NCBI RefSeq assembly: GCF_004359965.1
Contig: NZ_SMRQ01000001.1
Span: 1 to 64,000 of the forward strand
Length of the DNA stretch: 64,000 nt
Direction of reading: 5' to 3'
Source: Cognatilysobacter segetis
GTDB taxonomy: Bacteria; Pseudomonadota; Gammaproteobacteria; Xanthomonadales; Xanthomonadaceae
The translations under genes and the position numbers were made by a program. Every line of letters begins with the position of its first letter. Within the stretch, counting starts at the first letter, position 1. Below the pieces are notes generated by a model. That model had not been told where the DNA came from. It worked only from the letters and a program-made list of their open reading frames with translations, and made no database searches. Below are positions 52,951-61,978 of the stretch, piece by piece.

Positions 52951-53946
52951 TCAGGCCGCCTGCGCGACAGGCGCCACGCCGGCGATCAGCGCATCGAAAT
53001 AGTCGCGCGTGAGGCGCAGCTGCGCCTCGGCGGTTTCCGCGCGGTTGACCACGGCGCGGAACGCCGCATTCTCCGGCCGGTCCTTCGCGTACCAGCCCAG
53101 GTGCTTGCGCGCGATGCGCACGCCGGAGGTCTCGCCGTAGAACGCGTGCAGCGCCTCGAGATGCCCCAGCAGCACGTCGCGGATCTCCGGCAGCGACGGC
53201 GGCGCAAGTGCCTCGCCGGTCGCCAGGTAATGCGCCACCTCGCGGAAGATCCACGGCCGGCCCTGCGCGGCGCGGCCGATCATCACCGCGTCGCAGCCGG
53301 TGCGGGCAAGCACCTCGGCCGCCTTGCGCGGCGAGTCGATGTCGCCGTTCGCGACGACCGGGATCGACAGCGCTGCCTTGACGGCTGCGATCGTGTCGTA
53401 CTCGGCGACGCCGGTGTACTGCTGGTCGCGCGTGCGGCCGTGGATCGCCAGCGCGGCGACGCCCGCCGACTCGGCGATGCGCGCGATGGCCAGCGCGTTC
53501 TTCGCGTCCGCGGCCCAACCGGTGCGGATCTTCAGCGTGACCGGCACGTCGACGGCGTTGACCACCGCATCGAGGATGCGGCCCACCAACGCGTCGTCGC
53601 GCATCAGCGCCGAGCCGGCCCAGGCGTTGCACACCTTCTTGGCGGGGCAGCCCATGTTGATGTCGATGATCTGCGCGCCGTGGTCGACGTTGTAGCGCGC
53701 GGCCTCCGCCATCACCTCGGGCACCGTGCCGGCGATCTGCACGCTGATCGGCGCGGGCTCGTCGACGTGGTCCATGCGGTGGCGGGACTTCGCGGTGGAC
53801 CAGAAGCGCGGGTCCGACGTCGTCATTTCCGACACGCACAGCCCGGCGCCCAGCCGCTTGCAGAGCAGCCGGAAGGGCTTGTCGGTGACGCCCGCCATGG
53901 GCGCGAGGATCACCCGGGGCGCGATCTCGTGGGGGCCGATGCGCAT
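52951..53946 (-). CDS. dusB: tRNA-dihydrouridine synthase DusB
   Basis: This flavoenzyme reduces uridine to dihydrouridine in the tRNA D-loop (331 aa). It begins MRIGPHEIAPRVILAPMAGV. The signature IDINMGCPAKKVCN has the active-site Cys. KIRTGW, HGRTRDQQYTG and VVANGDIDSPRKA follow, with QGRPWIF near the end. The DusB length and motif set are typical. Confidence 0.94.
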   Translation of the reverse strand: MRIGPHEIAPRVILAPMAGVTDKPFRLLCKRLGAGLCVSEMTTSDPRFWSTAKSRHRMDHVDEPAPISVQIAGTVPEVMAEAARYNVDHGAQIIDINMGCPAKKVCNAWAGSALMRDDALVGRILDAVVNAVDVPVTLKIRTGWAADAKNALAIARIAESAGVAALAIHGRTRDQQYTGVAEYDTIAAVKAALSIPVVANGDIDSPRKAAEVLARTGCDAVMIGRAAQGRPWIFREVAHYLATGEALAPPSLPEIRDVLLGHLEALHAFYGETSGVRIARKHLGWYAKDRPENAAFRAVVNRAETAEAQLRLTRDYFDALIAGVAPVAQAA

Positions 53947-53982
53947 GCGGCGAGTTTACCGGGGCGCGGCCCCGCCGCCGGA

Positions 53983-54951
53983 TCAGGCGGCGGCGAAGCG
54001 GCCGGTGACGTCCGCGTGCGCCGGCATCGACAGTGCGGCGCCCGGCCGCTCGGTCGACAGGCCGGCATAGGCGATCGCATAGCGGACATGCATCGCGAAC
54101 GGCTGCTGCGGCCGCCCGGCGATCGATGCGGCGAGTGCTCCGTTGAACGCGTCGCCGGCACCGGTCGTGTCGCGCACGTCGACAGCGCGGGCCGGCAGGC
54201 GGTAGTGGCCGTCGGCATCGCCGCGGCGGGCGCCGTCGGCATGCGAAACGAAGGCGCCCGCGGCGCCCAGTGTGACCACGACCGTCCCGTCCGGCAGCAG
54301 CCGCCGGCAGAGCGCGTGCAGGGCGTCGTCCGCCGTGGCGGCGACGGCCGCGCCGTCGAGGTGCGTGTCGAGGTGCGCGTTCGCCAACGCCGCGAACTCG
54401 CTCTCGTTCGGCGTCAGCACGTCGACCTGCGCAAGCAGCGAGGCCGCCACCTCCGCGTTCGCCGGCGCCGGATTGAGGATCGCGAGCGCGCCGGCTTCGC
54501 GCGCGATCGCGAAGGCGGTTGCGGCTGCGGCGGACGGCGTCTCGAGTTGTGCCAGCACCACGGCCGGCGATTCGCCGGCCAGCGCGTCGCGCACGTGGGA
54601 TTCGTCGACGGACTCGTTCGCGCCCGGCGCGACCACGATCGAATTGCGGCCCTGCGCGTCGACGAAGATGCCGGCCGACCCGGTCGGCGCGTCGCTGGCC
54701 GCGTCGCGCAGGTCGATGTCGTCGGCGACCGCGAGCGCGCGCGCGTACTGCCCGCCCGCATCGGCGCCGAGCGCGCACACGAAACGCGTCGCCGCGCCGG
54801 AGCGCGCCGACGCCATCGCCTGGTTGAAGCCCTTGCCGCCGGGGCCGCTCATGTAGCGGCCCGAGCGCGTCTCGCCCGCGGCGGGCAGGCGGTCGAGCAT
54901 CCACACGTGGTCGACGTTGAAGCTGCCGACCACCGCGACCGAGCCGCCCAT
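53983..54951 (-). CDS. rbsK: Ribokinase
   Basis: A PfkB-family sugar kinase, 322 aa from ATG 54951. It begins MGGSVAVVGSFNVDHVWMLD; it has the PfkB signatures GGKGFNQAMASAR and DTTGAGDAFNGALAAS with the catalytic Asp. A longer in-frame ORF would overlap the transporter. Its start is only one base after the transporter's stop, so the two are co-translated: ribose from nucleosides can be phosphorylated. Confidence 0.88.
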   Translation of the reverse strand: MGGSVAVVGSFNVDHVWMLDRLPAAGETRSGRYMSGPGGKGFNQAMASARSGAATRFVCALGADAGGQYARALAVADDIDLRDAASDAPTGSAGIFVDAQGRNSIVVAPGANESVDESHVRDALAGESPAVVLAQLETPSAAAATAFAIAREAGALAILNPAPANAEVAASLLAQVDVLTPNESEFAALANAHLDTHLDGAAVAATADDALHALCRRLLPDGTVVVTLGAAGAFVSHADGARRGDADGHYRLPARAVDVRDTTGAGDAFNGALAASIAGRPQQPFAMHVRYAIAYAGLSTERPGAALSMPAHADVTGRFAAA

Positions 54952-54952
54952 G

Positions 54953-56233
54953 TCAGGGATTGGCGACGTCGGTGCCGCCGTGCACGGGCACGCGGACGGC
55001 GCCGGCATCGTGGCGATGGCGGAACAGCGGCACGAACAGCGCTGCCATCGCGAGCGCGTACAGGGCGAACGCGGACCAGATGCCGTGCCAGTCCTTGGCG
55101 CCACCCGGGGCGGTGAAGAACGCGTCGATGACGTAGCCCGACACGAGGCTGCCCAGCACGGCGCCGATGCCGTTGGTCATCACCATGAAGAGGCCCTGCG
55201 CGCTGGCGCGGATCGCCGGATCGCTCTGCTGCTCGACGAACAGGCTGCCGGAGATGTTGAAGAAATCGAAGGCCATGCCGTAGACGATGCAGCTCAGCAC
55301 GATCATCCACAGGCCGGCGCCCGGATCGCCATAGGCGAACAGGCCGAAGCGCAGGAACCACGCGATCATCGAGATCGTCATCACCGTCTTGATGCCGAAC
55401 CGGCGCAGGAAGAACGGGATGGTCAGGATGAACAGCGTTTCGCTGATCTGCGAGATCGACATGATGATCGCGGGGTACTTCACCGCGAGCCGATCGGCGA
55501 ACGCCGGGTTGTTGCTGAACTCGCCGAGGAACGTGCCGCCGTAGGCATTGGTGAGCTGCAGCGCGGCGCCCAACAGCATCGCGAAGATGAAGAACACGGC
55601 CATGTTGCGGTTGCGGAACAGGCGGAACGACGACAGCCCGAGCACGTCGACCAGCGAGCGGTTGTCGCCGGCGCGCAGCTTGGGCGGGCAGGGCGGCAGC
55701 GTGAACGAATAGAGGCCGAGCGCGATGGCGGCGGCGGCCGCGATGTAGAACTGGCCGGGCGAGGTTTCCAGCTTGAGCAGGCTGGTCGTCCAGAGCGCGG
55801 CGATGAAACCGACGGTGCCCCAGACGCGGATCGGCGGGTAGTCGCGCACGACGTCCATGCCTTCGCTCTTGAGCGCGTTGTAGGCGACCGCGATGCCGAG
55901 CGCGAGCGTCGGCATGTAGCAGCACATCGTCAGCATCATCAGGCCGATCAGCCCGCGCGGGCTGTCGACCAGCGGCACACAGGCGAGCAGGATGCCGCCC
56001 GCGATGTGCAGCGCGCCGTAGAGCTTCTCCGCGTTGATCTTGCGGTCGGCCAGTGCGCCCATCAGCGCCGGCATGAACAGCGAGGCGAAGCCCATCGTGG
56101 AGAACACGAGGCCGAAGTCGGTGCCCGACCAGTGGCGGTTCTCGAACCAGTAGCGCCCGATGGTGATCAGCCAGGCCCCCCAGATGAAGAACTGGAGGAA
56201 GTTCATCAGGGTGAGACGGAATTTCAGGTTCAC
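54953..56233 (-). CDS. Nucleoside:proton symporter (NupG/XapB-like MFS)
   Basis: A protein of 426 aa from GTG 56233 (VNLKFRLTLMNFLQFFIWGA). It has 12 predicted helices, the first with the family FLQFFIWGAWLITIG, and RDYPPIRVWGTVGFIAALW, typical for the NHS family. The long in-frame extension to 56989 covers the UPF0016 gene and is not coding. With ribokinase it makes a small nucleoside-salvage unit. Confidence 0.86.
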   Translation of the reverse strand: MNLKFRLTLMNFLQFFIWGAWLITIGRYWFENRHWSGTDFGLVFSTMGFASLFMPALMGALADRKINAEKLYGALHIAGGILLACVPLVDSPRGLIGLMMLTMCCYMPTLALGIAVAYNALKSEGMDVVRDYPPIRVWGTVGFIAALWTTSLLKLETSPGQFYIAAAAAIALGLYSFTLPPCPPKLRAGDNRSLVDVLGLSSFRLFRNRNMAVFFIFAMLLGAALQLTNAYGGTFLGEFSNNPAFADRLAVKYPAIIMSISQISETLFILTIPFFLRRFGIKTVMTISMIAWFLRFGLFAYGDPGAGLWMIVLSCIVYGMAFDFFNISGSLFVEQQSDPAIRASAQGLFMVMTNGIGAVLGSLVSGYVIDAFFTAPGGAKDWHGIWSAFALYALAMAALFVPLFRHRHDAGAVRVPVHGGTDVANP

Positions 56234-56319
56234 GGGCGGTCCTGGCTGCGGCGCGGAAGTCGCCGCAGCGTAGAGGCAAAAGCGGCCGTGGTGAAGCCGG
56301 ACGCTCGCCTGGAACCTGA

Positions 56320-56883
56320 CTAGCCGACTCCGGCGACCAGTGCCCAGATGCCCAGCACCGCGAAGACCGCCGCGGCGGTGAGCCGCGCCGCCCTGAGCGG
56401 CAGGCGATCGGCGAAGCGGCTGCCCAGCAGCACCACCGGCACGTTGGCCAGCAGCATGCCCAGCGTCGTGCCGGTGACGACCTGTCCGAAATCGTGGAAG
56501 CGCGCCGCGAGCAGGATCGTCGCCACCTGCGTCTTGTCGCCGATCTCGGCGATGAAGAAGGCGATCGTCGTCGCCACCAGCGCGCCGTATTTCGCGGGGC
56601 CGCCCTCGCCGTCGTCGAGCGTGTCCGGCTTGAGCGTCCACAGCGCCACGGCGATGAAGCTGCCCGCGACGATCCAGCGCAGCACGTCCGGCGTGAGCAG
56701 GGTCGACAGCCAGTCGCCCAGCGCGGCGGCGAGCGCGTGGTTCAGCACGGTGGCGATGACGATGCCCGCCACGATCGGCCACGGCCGGCGGTAGCGCGCG
56801 GCGAGCATGAGGGCGAGCAGCTGGGTCTTGTCGCCGATTTCGGCGAGGGCGACCGTGCCGGTCGATACGAGCAATGCGTTCAA
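56320..56883 (-). CDS. UPF0016/GDT1-family manganese exporter
   Basis: A protein of 187 aa with two repeats, each with the motif E-x-G-D-K-[TS]: AEIGDKTQLLALML (about 14-27) and AEIGDKTQVATILL. It has six predicted helices. Members such as MneA/Gdt1 export Mn2+ (and Ca2+ in eukaryotes). A yybP-ykoY Mn2+ riboswitch precedes the gene, which strongly supports manganese as the substrate. Confidence 0.92.
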   Translation of the reverse strand: MNALLVSTGTVALAEIGDKTQLLALMLAARYRRPWPIVAGIVIATVLNHALAAALGDWLSTLLTPDVLRWIVAGSFIAVALWTLKPDTLDDGEGGPAKYGALVATTIAFFIAEIGDKTQVATILLAARFHDFGQVVTGTTLGMLLANVPVVLLGSRFADRLPLRAARLTAAAVFAVLGIWALVAGVG

Positions 56884-56904
56884 GGAGCCTCCGGAGCCGG
56901 GCGA

Positions 56905-57060
56905 GACGCACGAAGGCGAGGCACGGCCCGGCGGTCGCGCATCGCCTTCGGTCTTGCCCCGGATCGCATCGCGATCCTCCGCGCACCACGGCCGGCTGGC
57001 CGAGTGTGTTGACGCGCGGGCCGTCGTGGCTACGGCGGACTACTCCCCGAGAGGAGGGCG
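56905..57060 (-). ncRNA. yybP-ykoY (Mn2+) riboswitch
   Basis: The minus strand shows the conserved elements: TCGGGGAGTAG (57052-57041 region), GTCAACACACTCGG (57014-57001 region) and GGGGCAAGACCGAAGG (56960-56945). P1 can form between CCTCTCGG (about 57057-57050) and CCGAAGG (56951-56945). The same CGAAGGCGA (56950-56942) can instead pair with TCGCCTTCG (56919-56911) downstream, so the two states exclude each other. It precedes the UPF0016 manganese exporter. A -10-like TACAAT (minus) lies just upstream, near 57067-57062. Confidence 0.88.
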
Positions 57061-57172
57061 CATTGTAGCGGCCGCGTGGACCGTTGCGATGAACGGCGCG
57101 CGGTGCAATCGATTACCGGACCGGCGTCACGCCTGGCGCGGGTACGATGCGGCGCAACCACGGGAGACGCCC

Positions 57173-58147
57173 ATGCACTACCGCCGCCTCGGATCCTCCG
57201 GCCTGCAGTTGTCCGCGCTGTCGTTCGGTGCCTGGCTCACCTTCGGCAACCAGGTGCCGCGGAGCGAATGCCGCAACCTGGTCGCCGCGGCCTGGGACCA
57301 CGGCATCAACTTCTTCGACAACGCCGAGGGCTATGCGAACGGCGAGGCCGAAACGGTGATGGGCGACGTCATCGCCGACCTGCGGCTGCCGCGCGATGGC
57401 TACTGCGTCTCGAGCAAGGTGTTCTTCGGCTCGGCCCACGAGCCGCGACCCACGCAACGCGGGCTTTCCAGGAAGCATGTGCACGATGCCTGCCACGCGG
57501 CGCTCCGGCGCCTTCGCGTGGATGCGCTCGATCTCTATTTCTGTCATCGCCCCGATCCCGACGCGCCGGTCGAGGAAACCGTGTGGGCGATGGACGGCCT
57601 GATCCGCCAGGGTAAGGTGTTGTACTGGGGCACCTCGGAGTGGCCGGCGCACCTGATCCGCGAGGCGCATCGCATCGCGAAGGCGCACCACCTGCACGCG
57701 CCGACGATGGAGCAGCCGCAGTACAACCTGCTGCACCGCGAACGCGTGGAACTCGAATACGCGCCGCTCTACGCCGAGCTCGGCCTCGGCACCACGACGT
57801 TCTCGCCGCTGGCATCGGGCCTGCTGACGGGTAAATACGCCGACCCGGCGGGCGATGCACCGGCCCGGCTGGAGCGCGAGGGCATGGGCTGGCTCAAGCG
57901 CATCGTCGTCGGTGACGAGAACGAGCGGCGCCCCGAACGCGCGCGTCGCTTCGCCGAGGCGGCGAGGGCGCTCGGCCATCCGCCCGCGACGCTCGCCATC
58001 GCGTGGTGCCTGCGCAATCCGCACGTTTCCACGGTGATCCTCGGCGCGAGCCGCGTCGAGCAGCTGCTGGCGAACCTGCAGGCATTGACCCTGGTGGACG
58101 CGCTCGACGAAGAGGAGTGGCAGCGCATCGAGGCGGCCGCCGCGTAA
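57173..58147 (+). CDS. Aldo/keto reductase (Kv-beta-like)
   Basis: A protein of 324 aa from ATG 57173. It has MHYRRLGSSGLQLSALSFGA, the active-site DNAEGYANGEAE (Asp, Tyr), SSKVFFG (Lys), DLYFCHRPDPDAPVEET (His), WGTSEW and TTTFSPLASGLLTGKY. It is like potassium-channel beta-subunit-type aldo/keto reductases. The substrate is unknown. It is divergent from the Mn riboswitch. Confidence 0.9.
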   Translation: MHYRRLGSSGLQLSALSFGAWLTFGNQVPRSECRNLVAAAWDHGINFFDNAEGYANGEAETVMGDVIADLRLPRDGYCVSSKVFFGSAHEPRPTQRGLSRKHVHDACHAALRRLRVDALDLYFCHRPDPDAPVEETVWAMDGLIRQGKVLYWGTSEWPAHLIREAHRIAKAHHLHAPTMEQPQYNLLHRERVELEYAPLYAELGLGTTTFSPLASGLLTGKYADPAGDAPARLEREGMGWLKRIVVGDENERRPERARRFAEAARALGHPPATLAIAWCLRNPHVSTVILGASRVEQLLANLQALTLVDALDEEEWQRIEAAAA

Positions 58148-58177
58148 GCGCCGGCGCGCCGGCGCTCCGCGATTCGA

Positions 58178-59470
58178 TCAGTCGATCGGACGTGGCGGCG
58201 GAGGCGGCAGCGGCGCGATCGCCGCGACGCCTGCGATCGGCGGCGCGGGCGGCGCTACCGGACCGCTCACGTCCGCCGGTGGCCGCGGTGCCGGCAGCGG
58301 AGGCATCGGCGCATCGGCGGGCGGCGCCGGCGCCGGCGGCGGCAGCGGGATGCGCATTGCCTTCGGCACCTTGATGCGCGCGGAACGGGGCTCGCGGTCG
58401 CGCAGGTATTCGATCGTTACCTCCGTGCCTGCGGGCTTCGCGCGCAGCACGTCCATCACCTCGCGCGGCATCGCCACTTCGCGGCCGTCGACCTTGCGGA
58501 TGACATCGCCGGACTGAAGGCCGGCAAGATCCGGTGCGGCGCTGACGACCAGCACGCCGTCGCTGGTGCCGAAGTAGCGGCCGAGCTGCGCGTCGACCGA
58601 CGCAAGGTTCAGCCCGTTCCAGCGGAAGGCCTCGGCGAGCTCCACCGCGTCGCATTCCGGCTTGTCCTTGCAGTCGGGATCGCGCGTGAGGCGGATCACC
58701 TCCTGCCGCACCTCGGGCGCAACGCCCGGTAGACCCATGACCCGCACGCGCCGCGTTTCGCCGTCGGGCGCGGCCGCACGCGGGCGCATGATGAGGCGCC
58801 GGACGACCTGCCCGTCGCGCTCGCGCTGCTCGATGCGCAGCGGCATGCCGGGCGGGGGGGCGATGTCGACGCGGTCGGATTCGATCTTTAGCGCGCCGTC
58901 CGCGCCGTGCAGCACGCGCACGGCGCCATGCGGCATAAGGCGGCTGCCGTCGGGCGCGAACATCGTCAGGGAAGCGGTCCGGAGCGGCGACACCGATACC
59001 GTCGATTCGCGTCCGTCGCGCTCGTAACCCACCTGCACCGGCTGGCCTTCCTTGAGGTTCGCGAGCCGGGCGCGCAGGTCCGCGAGGCGCGCCTCGCCAT
59101 TCGTGCCCGCCACCGCCTTGCTGTCGACGCTCGTGATGCGGTCGCCCGCGCGCAGCCCGGCCTTGGCTGCGCCGCTGTCGGGCGTTACCCCGGAAATGCG
59201 CACGCCGCGGCTGTCGTCGGCGTCAAGCAGCACGCCCAGCGCCGGCTTCTGCAGCATGCGCTGTTCGAACACGTAGGCGCCTTCGCCGGGGCGACCCAGC
59301 TCGCGCGAGAGCTCGGCGACGCGGCGGGCGGCGGCCTGCAGGGCCGCGCGCGCGGCCTCCAGCTCTTTTTCCTTCGCGGCATTGCCGCTGGGCTGTGCCG
59401 ACGCGGTGAGGGCGATCGCGCCGCCGAGGGCGGTCGCCAGCAGCGCTGTCCTGACGATTCGGATGTGCAT
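58178..59470 (-). CDS. Periplasmic protein with two PDZ domains
   Basis: A protein of 430 aa with a signal peptide (MHIRIVRTALLATALGGAIALTASA). A coiled-coil segment lies at about 32-60 (KEKELEAARAALQAAARRVAEL). PDZ1 is about 75-160 (LGVLLDADDSRGVRISGVTP, GLRAGDRITSVDSKAV). PDZ2 is about 320-375 (GLQSGDVIRKVDGREVAMP). A long Pro/Ala-rich C-terminus follows. No protease domain is present. It is the last gene of an operon with the ECF sigma factor and its putative anti-sigma factor and may modulate envelope proteolysis or sigma release. Confidence 0.8.
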   Translation of the reverse strand: MHIRIVRTALLATALGGAIALTASAQPSGNAAKEKELEAARAALQAAARRVAELSRELGRPGEGAYVFEQRMLQKPALGVLLDADDSRGVRISGVTPDSGAAKAGLRAGDRITSVDSKAVAGTNGEARLADLRARLANLKEGQPVQVGYERDGRESTVSVSPLRTASLTMFAPDGSRLMPHGAVRVLHGADGALKIESDRVDIAPPPGMPLRIEQRERDGQVVRRLIMRPRAAAPDGETRRVRVMGLPGVAPEVRQEVIRLTRDPDCKDKPECDAVELAEAFRWNGLNLASVDAQLGRYFGTSDGVLVVSAAPDLAGLQSGDVIRKVDGREVAMPREVMDVLRAKPAGTEVTIEYLRDREPRSARIKVPKAMRIPLPPPAPAPPADAPMPPLPAPRPPADVSGPVAPPAPPIAGVAAIAPLPPPPPRPID

Positions 59471-59489
59471 GAGAACCTCGGTTGGATGT

Positions 59490-60341
59490 TCAGTCGACGA
59501 GCGCGATCGCGCCCTGGAGCGACTCGCCCTGCGCGGCGAGCCAACGGGTGGTGCCTTCGACGCCGGCGAGTTCGCGCAGCGCGTCCACGCGGCGTGCCCA
59601 CAGGTCGAGCTGGCGTGCGTCGTCGACATCGCCTCGGGACAGCACGGCATCGATGAGGCGCACGCGATCTTCGGCATTGGCCGCCAGCACCATCGACGGC
59701 CCGCTGGCGAGGCGGTCGTCGCGTGCGAGCGCGGCCAGCGTTTCGAGACGTGCGGATTCGGCACGAAGGGCCTGCAACGTGGTGTCGGTCGCGACGTGCG
59801 CGCTGGCACCATTCGCGGCCGCTTCCGCGAGTGTGGTGTCGGTGGGCCGGGCCGAACGCTGTGCAGCCGGCGACTTATCCGTGCGGCGCTGCGCCACTGA
59901 TTCGACGGCAAGGCGTGTCGCCTTGCGCGGCGCTGCATGCGTCGTGGGCGTATCGCGTGCCGCCGGCACGGGCATCGATCGCGGCTGCGCGGCGATCGCA
60001 GGCGCGGAACGGGCAGTGCGAGCGGTCGGCGACGCGGTCGCACGGTCGGTCGAGGGCGCGACCGCATCCCGCATCGCGAGGCGCGTTGCGCCGTCCGTCG
60101 CGCGCGGCGCGTCGACCGTCCGCGTGAGCAGCACGAGCGCCCCGATCGCGGCGATCAGGACCGCGGCGGCGGCCTGCCAGCGCATGTGCGGCCGCCGCGG
60201 CGCGCGCGGAGCCGCGGATACCGGCAGTCGCGATGCAATCGTGTTCCAGCCGTCGGTCGACGGCGCTTCGACCGGCAGCGCAGCGAACGCATGGCGCCAG
60301 TCCATGTGTGCGGGCCGCGGTGGTAGGGGGGAATCAGGCAC
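59490..60341 (-). CDS. Putative membrane anti-sigma factor
   Basis: A protein of 283 aa from GTG 60341. The N-terminal 52 residues are cytoplasmic (WRHAFAALPVEAPSTDGWNT). A single TM is at about 53-76 (QAAAAVLIAAIGALVLLTRTV), followed by a long Ala/Thr/Arg-rich linker and a periplasmic helical domain. Position after the ECF sigma gene (overlap of 8 bases) and topology make it the likely anti-sigma factor, although no ZAS zinc motif is seen. Confidence 0.7.
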   Translation of the reverse strand: MPDSPLPPRPAHMDWRHAFAALPVEAPSTDGWNTIASRLPVSAAPRAPRRPHMRWQAAAAVLIAAIGALVLLTRTVDAPRATDGATRLAMRDAVAPSTDRATASPTARTARSAPAIAAQPRSMPVPAARDTPTTHAAPRKATRLAVESVAQRRTDKSPAAQRSARPTDTTLAEAAANGASAHVATDTTLQALRAESARLETLAALARDDRLASGPSMVLAANAEDRVRLIDAVLSRGDVDDARQLDLWARRVDALRELAGVEGTTRWLAAQGESLQGAIALVD

Positions 60342-60945
60342 GGTCGGCCTCCTCGTTCTGCTCGAGCAGCGCGCGCAGGCGACGGCCGCCGCGCGCGAGC
60401 TGCGATTTCGAAAAGCTCGCCGACTTCTGCATCAGCGCGGCGATCTCGTCATGCGTGTAGCCCTCGGCGTGGTAGAGCCAGAGCACGCTGCGGGTGGACG
60501 GCGGCAGCCGCAGCAGCGCGCGGCCGAGGGCGGCGGCATCCGCGGCGGCCGCGGGCGGCGGCGCGATGTCCTCGAACTCGTGCTCGCCGATCGGCAGCTC
60601 GTCGTCCAGCAGCCGCCGGCGTCGCAGCTTCTGCAGCGCCTCGTTGACCGCAACCTGCCGCAGCCAACCCCAGAACGGACTGCCGCCGCGGAACGTCGCG
60701 ATTCCGCCGAACACCTTGAGCATCGTGTCCTGCAGCACGTCCGACGCGTCGTCGCGGTTGCCGCAAAGCCGCAGCGCCAGGTTGAACACGGGCCGCTCGA
60801 ACCAGCGGAACAGCTGCTCGAAGGCCGCGTGCTCGCCGCGGCGCGCACGGTCGATCAGGGCCACCGGCACGTCGATCGCGAAGCTGCTGCGCGCGGGGGC
60901 GGCAACGGCGGGGGCGGGCTCGACGGCGGTCAGGAGGGGCGGCAT
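60334..60945 (-). CDS. ECF-type sigma factor (sigma-70 family)
   Basis: A protein of 203 aa from ATG 60945. Region 2 has FEQLFRWFERPVFNLALRL, DASDVLQDTMLKVF, and FWGWLRQVAVNEALQKLRRR. Region 4 has ALLRLPPSTRSVLWLYHAEG with YTHDEIAALMQKSASFSKSQL. The N-terminal 25 residues are Ala/Pro-rich. It is followed by an anti-sigma candidate and a PDZ protein. It is divergent from qmcA. Confidence 0.9.
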   Translation of the reverse strand: MPPLLTAVEPAPAVAAPARSSFAIDVPVALIDRARRGEHAAFEQLFRWFERPVFNLALRLCGNRDDASDVLQDTMLKVFGGIATFRGGSPFWGWLRQVAVNEALQKLRRRRLLDDELPIGEHEFEDIAPPPAAAADAAALGRALLRLPPSTRSVLWLYHAEGYTHDEIAALMQKSASFSKSQLARGGRRLRALLEQNEEADRA

Positions 60946-61026
60946 CAACACTCCAGATGCACGGGGCGGCGAAAGCGTCGCAGCCCGGCACGGGCCTATA
61001 CTCGGCCCATCACAGGGGAGAGTGTC

Positions 61027-61971
61027 ATGGGTGGATCGATCGTCGGGCTGGTGCTGGCGTTCCTGGTCGTCGTCGTGCTGTTCAAGACCGTGCGCATGGT
61101 GCCGCAGGGCTACGAGTGGACGGTGGAGCGCTTCGGCAAATACACGAAGACCCTCGAGCCGGGCCTGCACTTCCTGTTCCCGATCGTCTACGGCGTCGGC
61201 CGCAAGATCAACATGATGGAACAGGTGCTGGACGTGCCGAGCCAGGACGTCATCACCAAGGACAACGCCGTCGTCAAGGTCGACGGCATCGTGTTCTTCC
61301 AGGTGCTCGACGCGGCCAAGGCCGCCTACGAGGTCGCCACGCTGGAGATCGCGATCCTCAACCTCGTCATGACCAACATCCGCACCGCGATCGGCTCGAT
61401 GGACCTCGACGAGTCGCTGTCCAAGCGCGACGAGATCAATACGAAGGTGCTGGTGGCGGTGGACCAGGCGACGCACCCCTGGGGCATCAAGGTGAACCGG
61501 ATCGAGCTCAAGGACATCGCGCCGCCGCGCGACCTCGTCGACTCGATGGCGCGCCAGATGAAGGCCGAACGCGAGAAGCGCGCGAACATCCTCGAGGCCG
61601 AGGGCTTCCGCCAGGCGGCGATCCTCAAGGCCGAGGGCGAGAAGCAGTCGGTGATCCTCGAGGCCGAGGGCCAGCGCGAGGCCTCGTTCCGTGCCGCCGA
61701 AGCGCGCGAGCGCCTCGCGGAGGCCGAAGCGAAGGCCACGCAGCTGGTGTCCAACGCGATCGCGGAAGGCAACGTGCAGGCGATCAACTACTTCGTCGCG
61801 CAGAAGTACATCGAGGCCTTCAAGGCGCTGGCCGAGGCGCCCAACCAGAAGTTCGTGATGATGCCCATGGAGTCGAGCGGCATCATCGGGTCCATCGGCG
61901 GCATCGCCGAGCTCGCGAAGGAAGCGCTCGACCGCCAGCCCGGCGCGCGCCCGCCGGCCGTGCCGCGCTGA
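61027..61971 (+). CDS. qmcA: SPFH/stomatin-family protein QmcA
   Basis: A membrane-anchored protein of 314 aa. TM at 5-22 (IVGLVLAFLVVVVLFKTV), then the SPFH domain (VPQGYEWTVERFGKYTKTLE; MEQVLDVPSQDVITKDNA) and a coiled coil with repeated EAEG motifs. It forms oligomers and works with NfeD proteins in membrane organisation. The following gene encodes NfeD seven bases away. A TATACT -10-like box precedes it. Confidence 0.92.
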   Translation: MGGSIVGLVLAFLVVVVLFKTVRMVPQGYEWTVERFGKYTKTLEPGLHFLFPIVYGVGRKINMMEQVLDVPSQDVITKDNAVVKVDGIVFFQVLDAAKAAYEVATLEIAILNLVMTNIRTAIGSMDLDESLSKRDEINTKVLVAVDQATHPWGIKVNRIELKDIAPPRDLVDSMARQMKAEREKRANILEAEGFRQAAILKAEGEKQSVILEAEGQREASFRAAEARERLAEAEAKATQLVSNAIAEGNVQAINYFVAQKYIEAFKALAEAPNQKFVMMPMESSGIIGSIGGIAELAKEALDRQPGARPPAVPR

Positions 61972-61978
61972 GGCCGCC

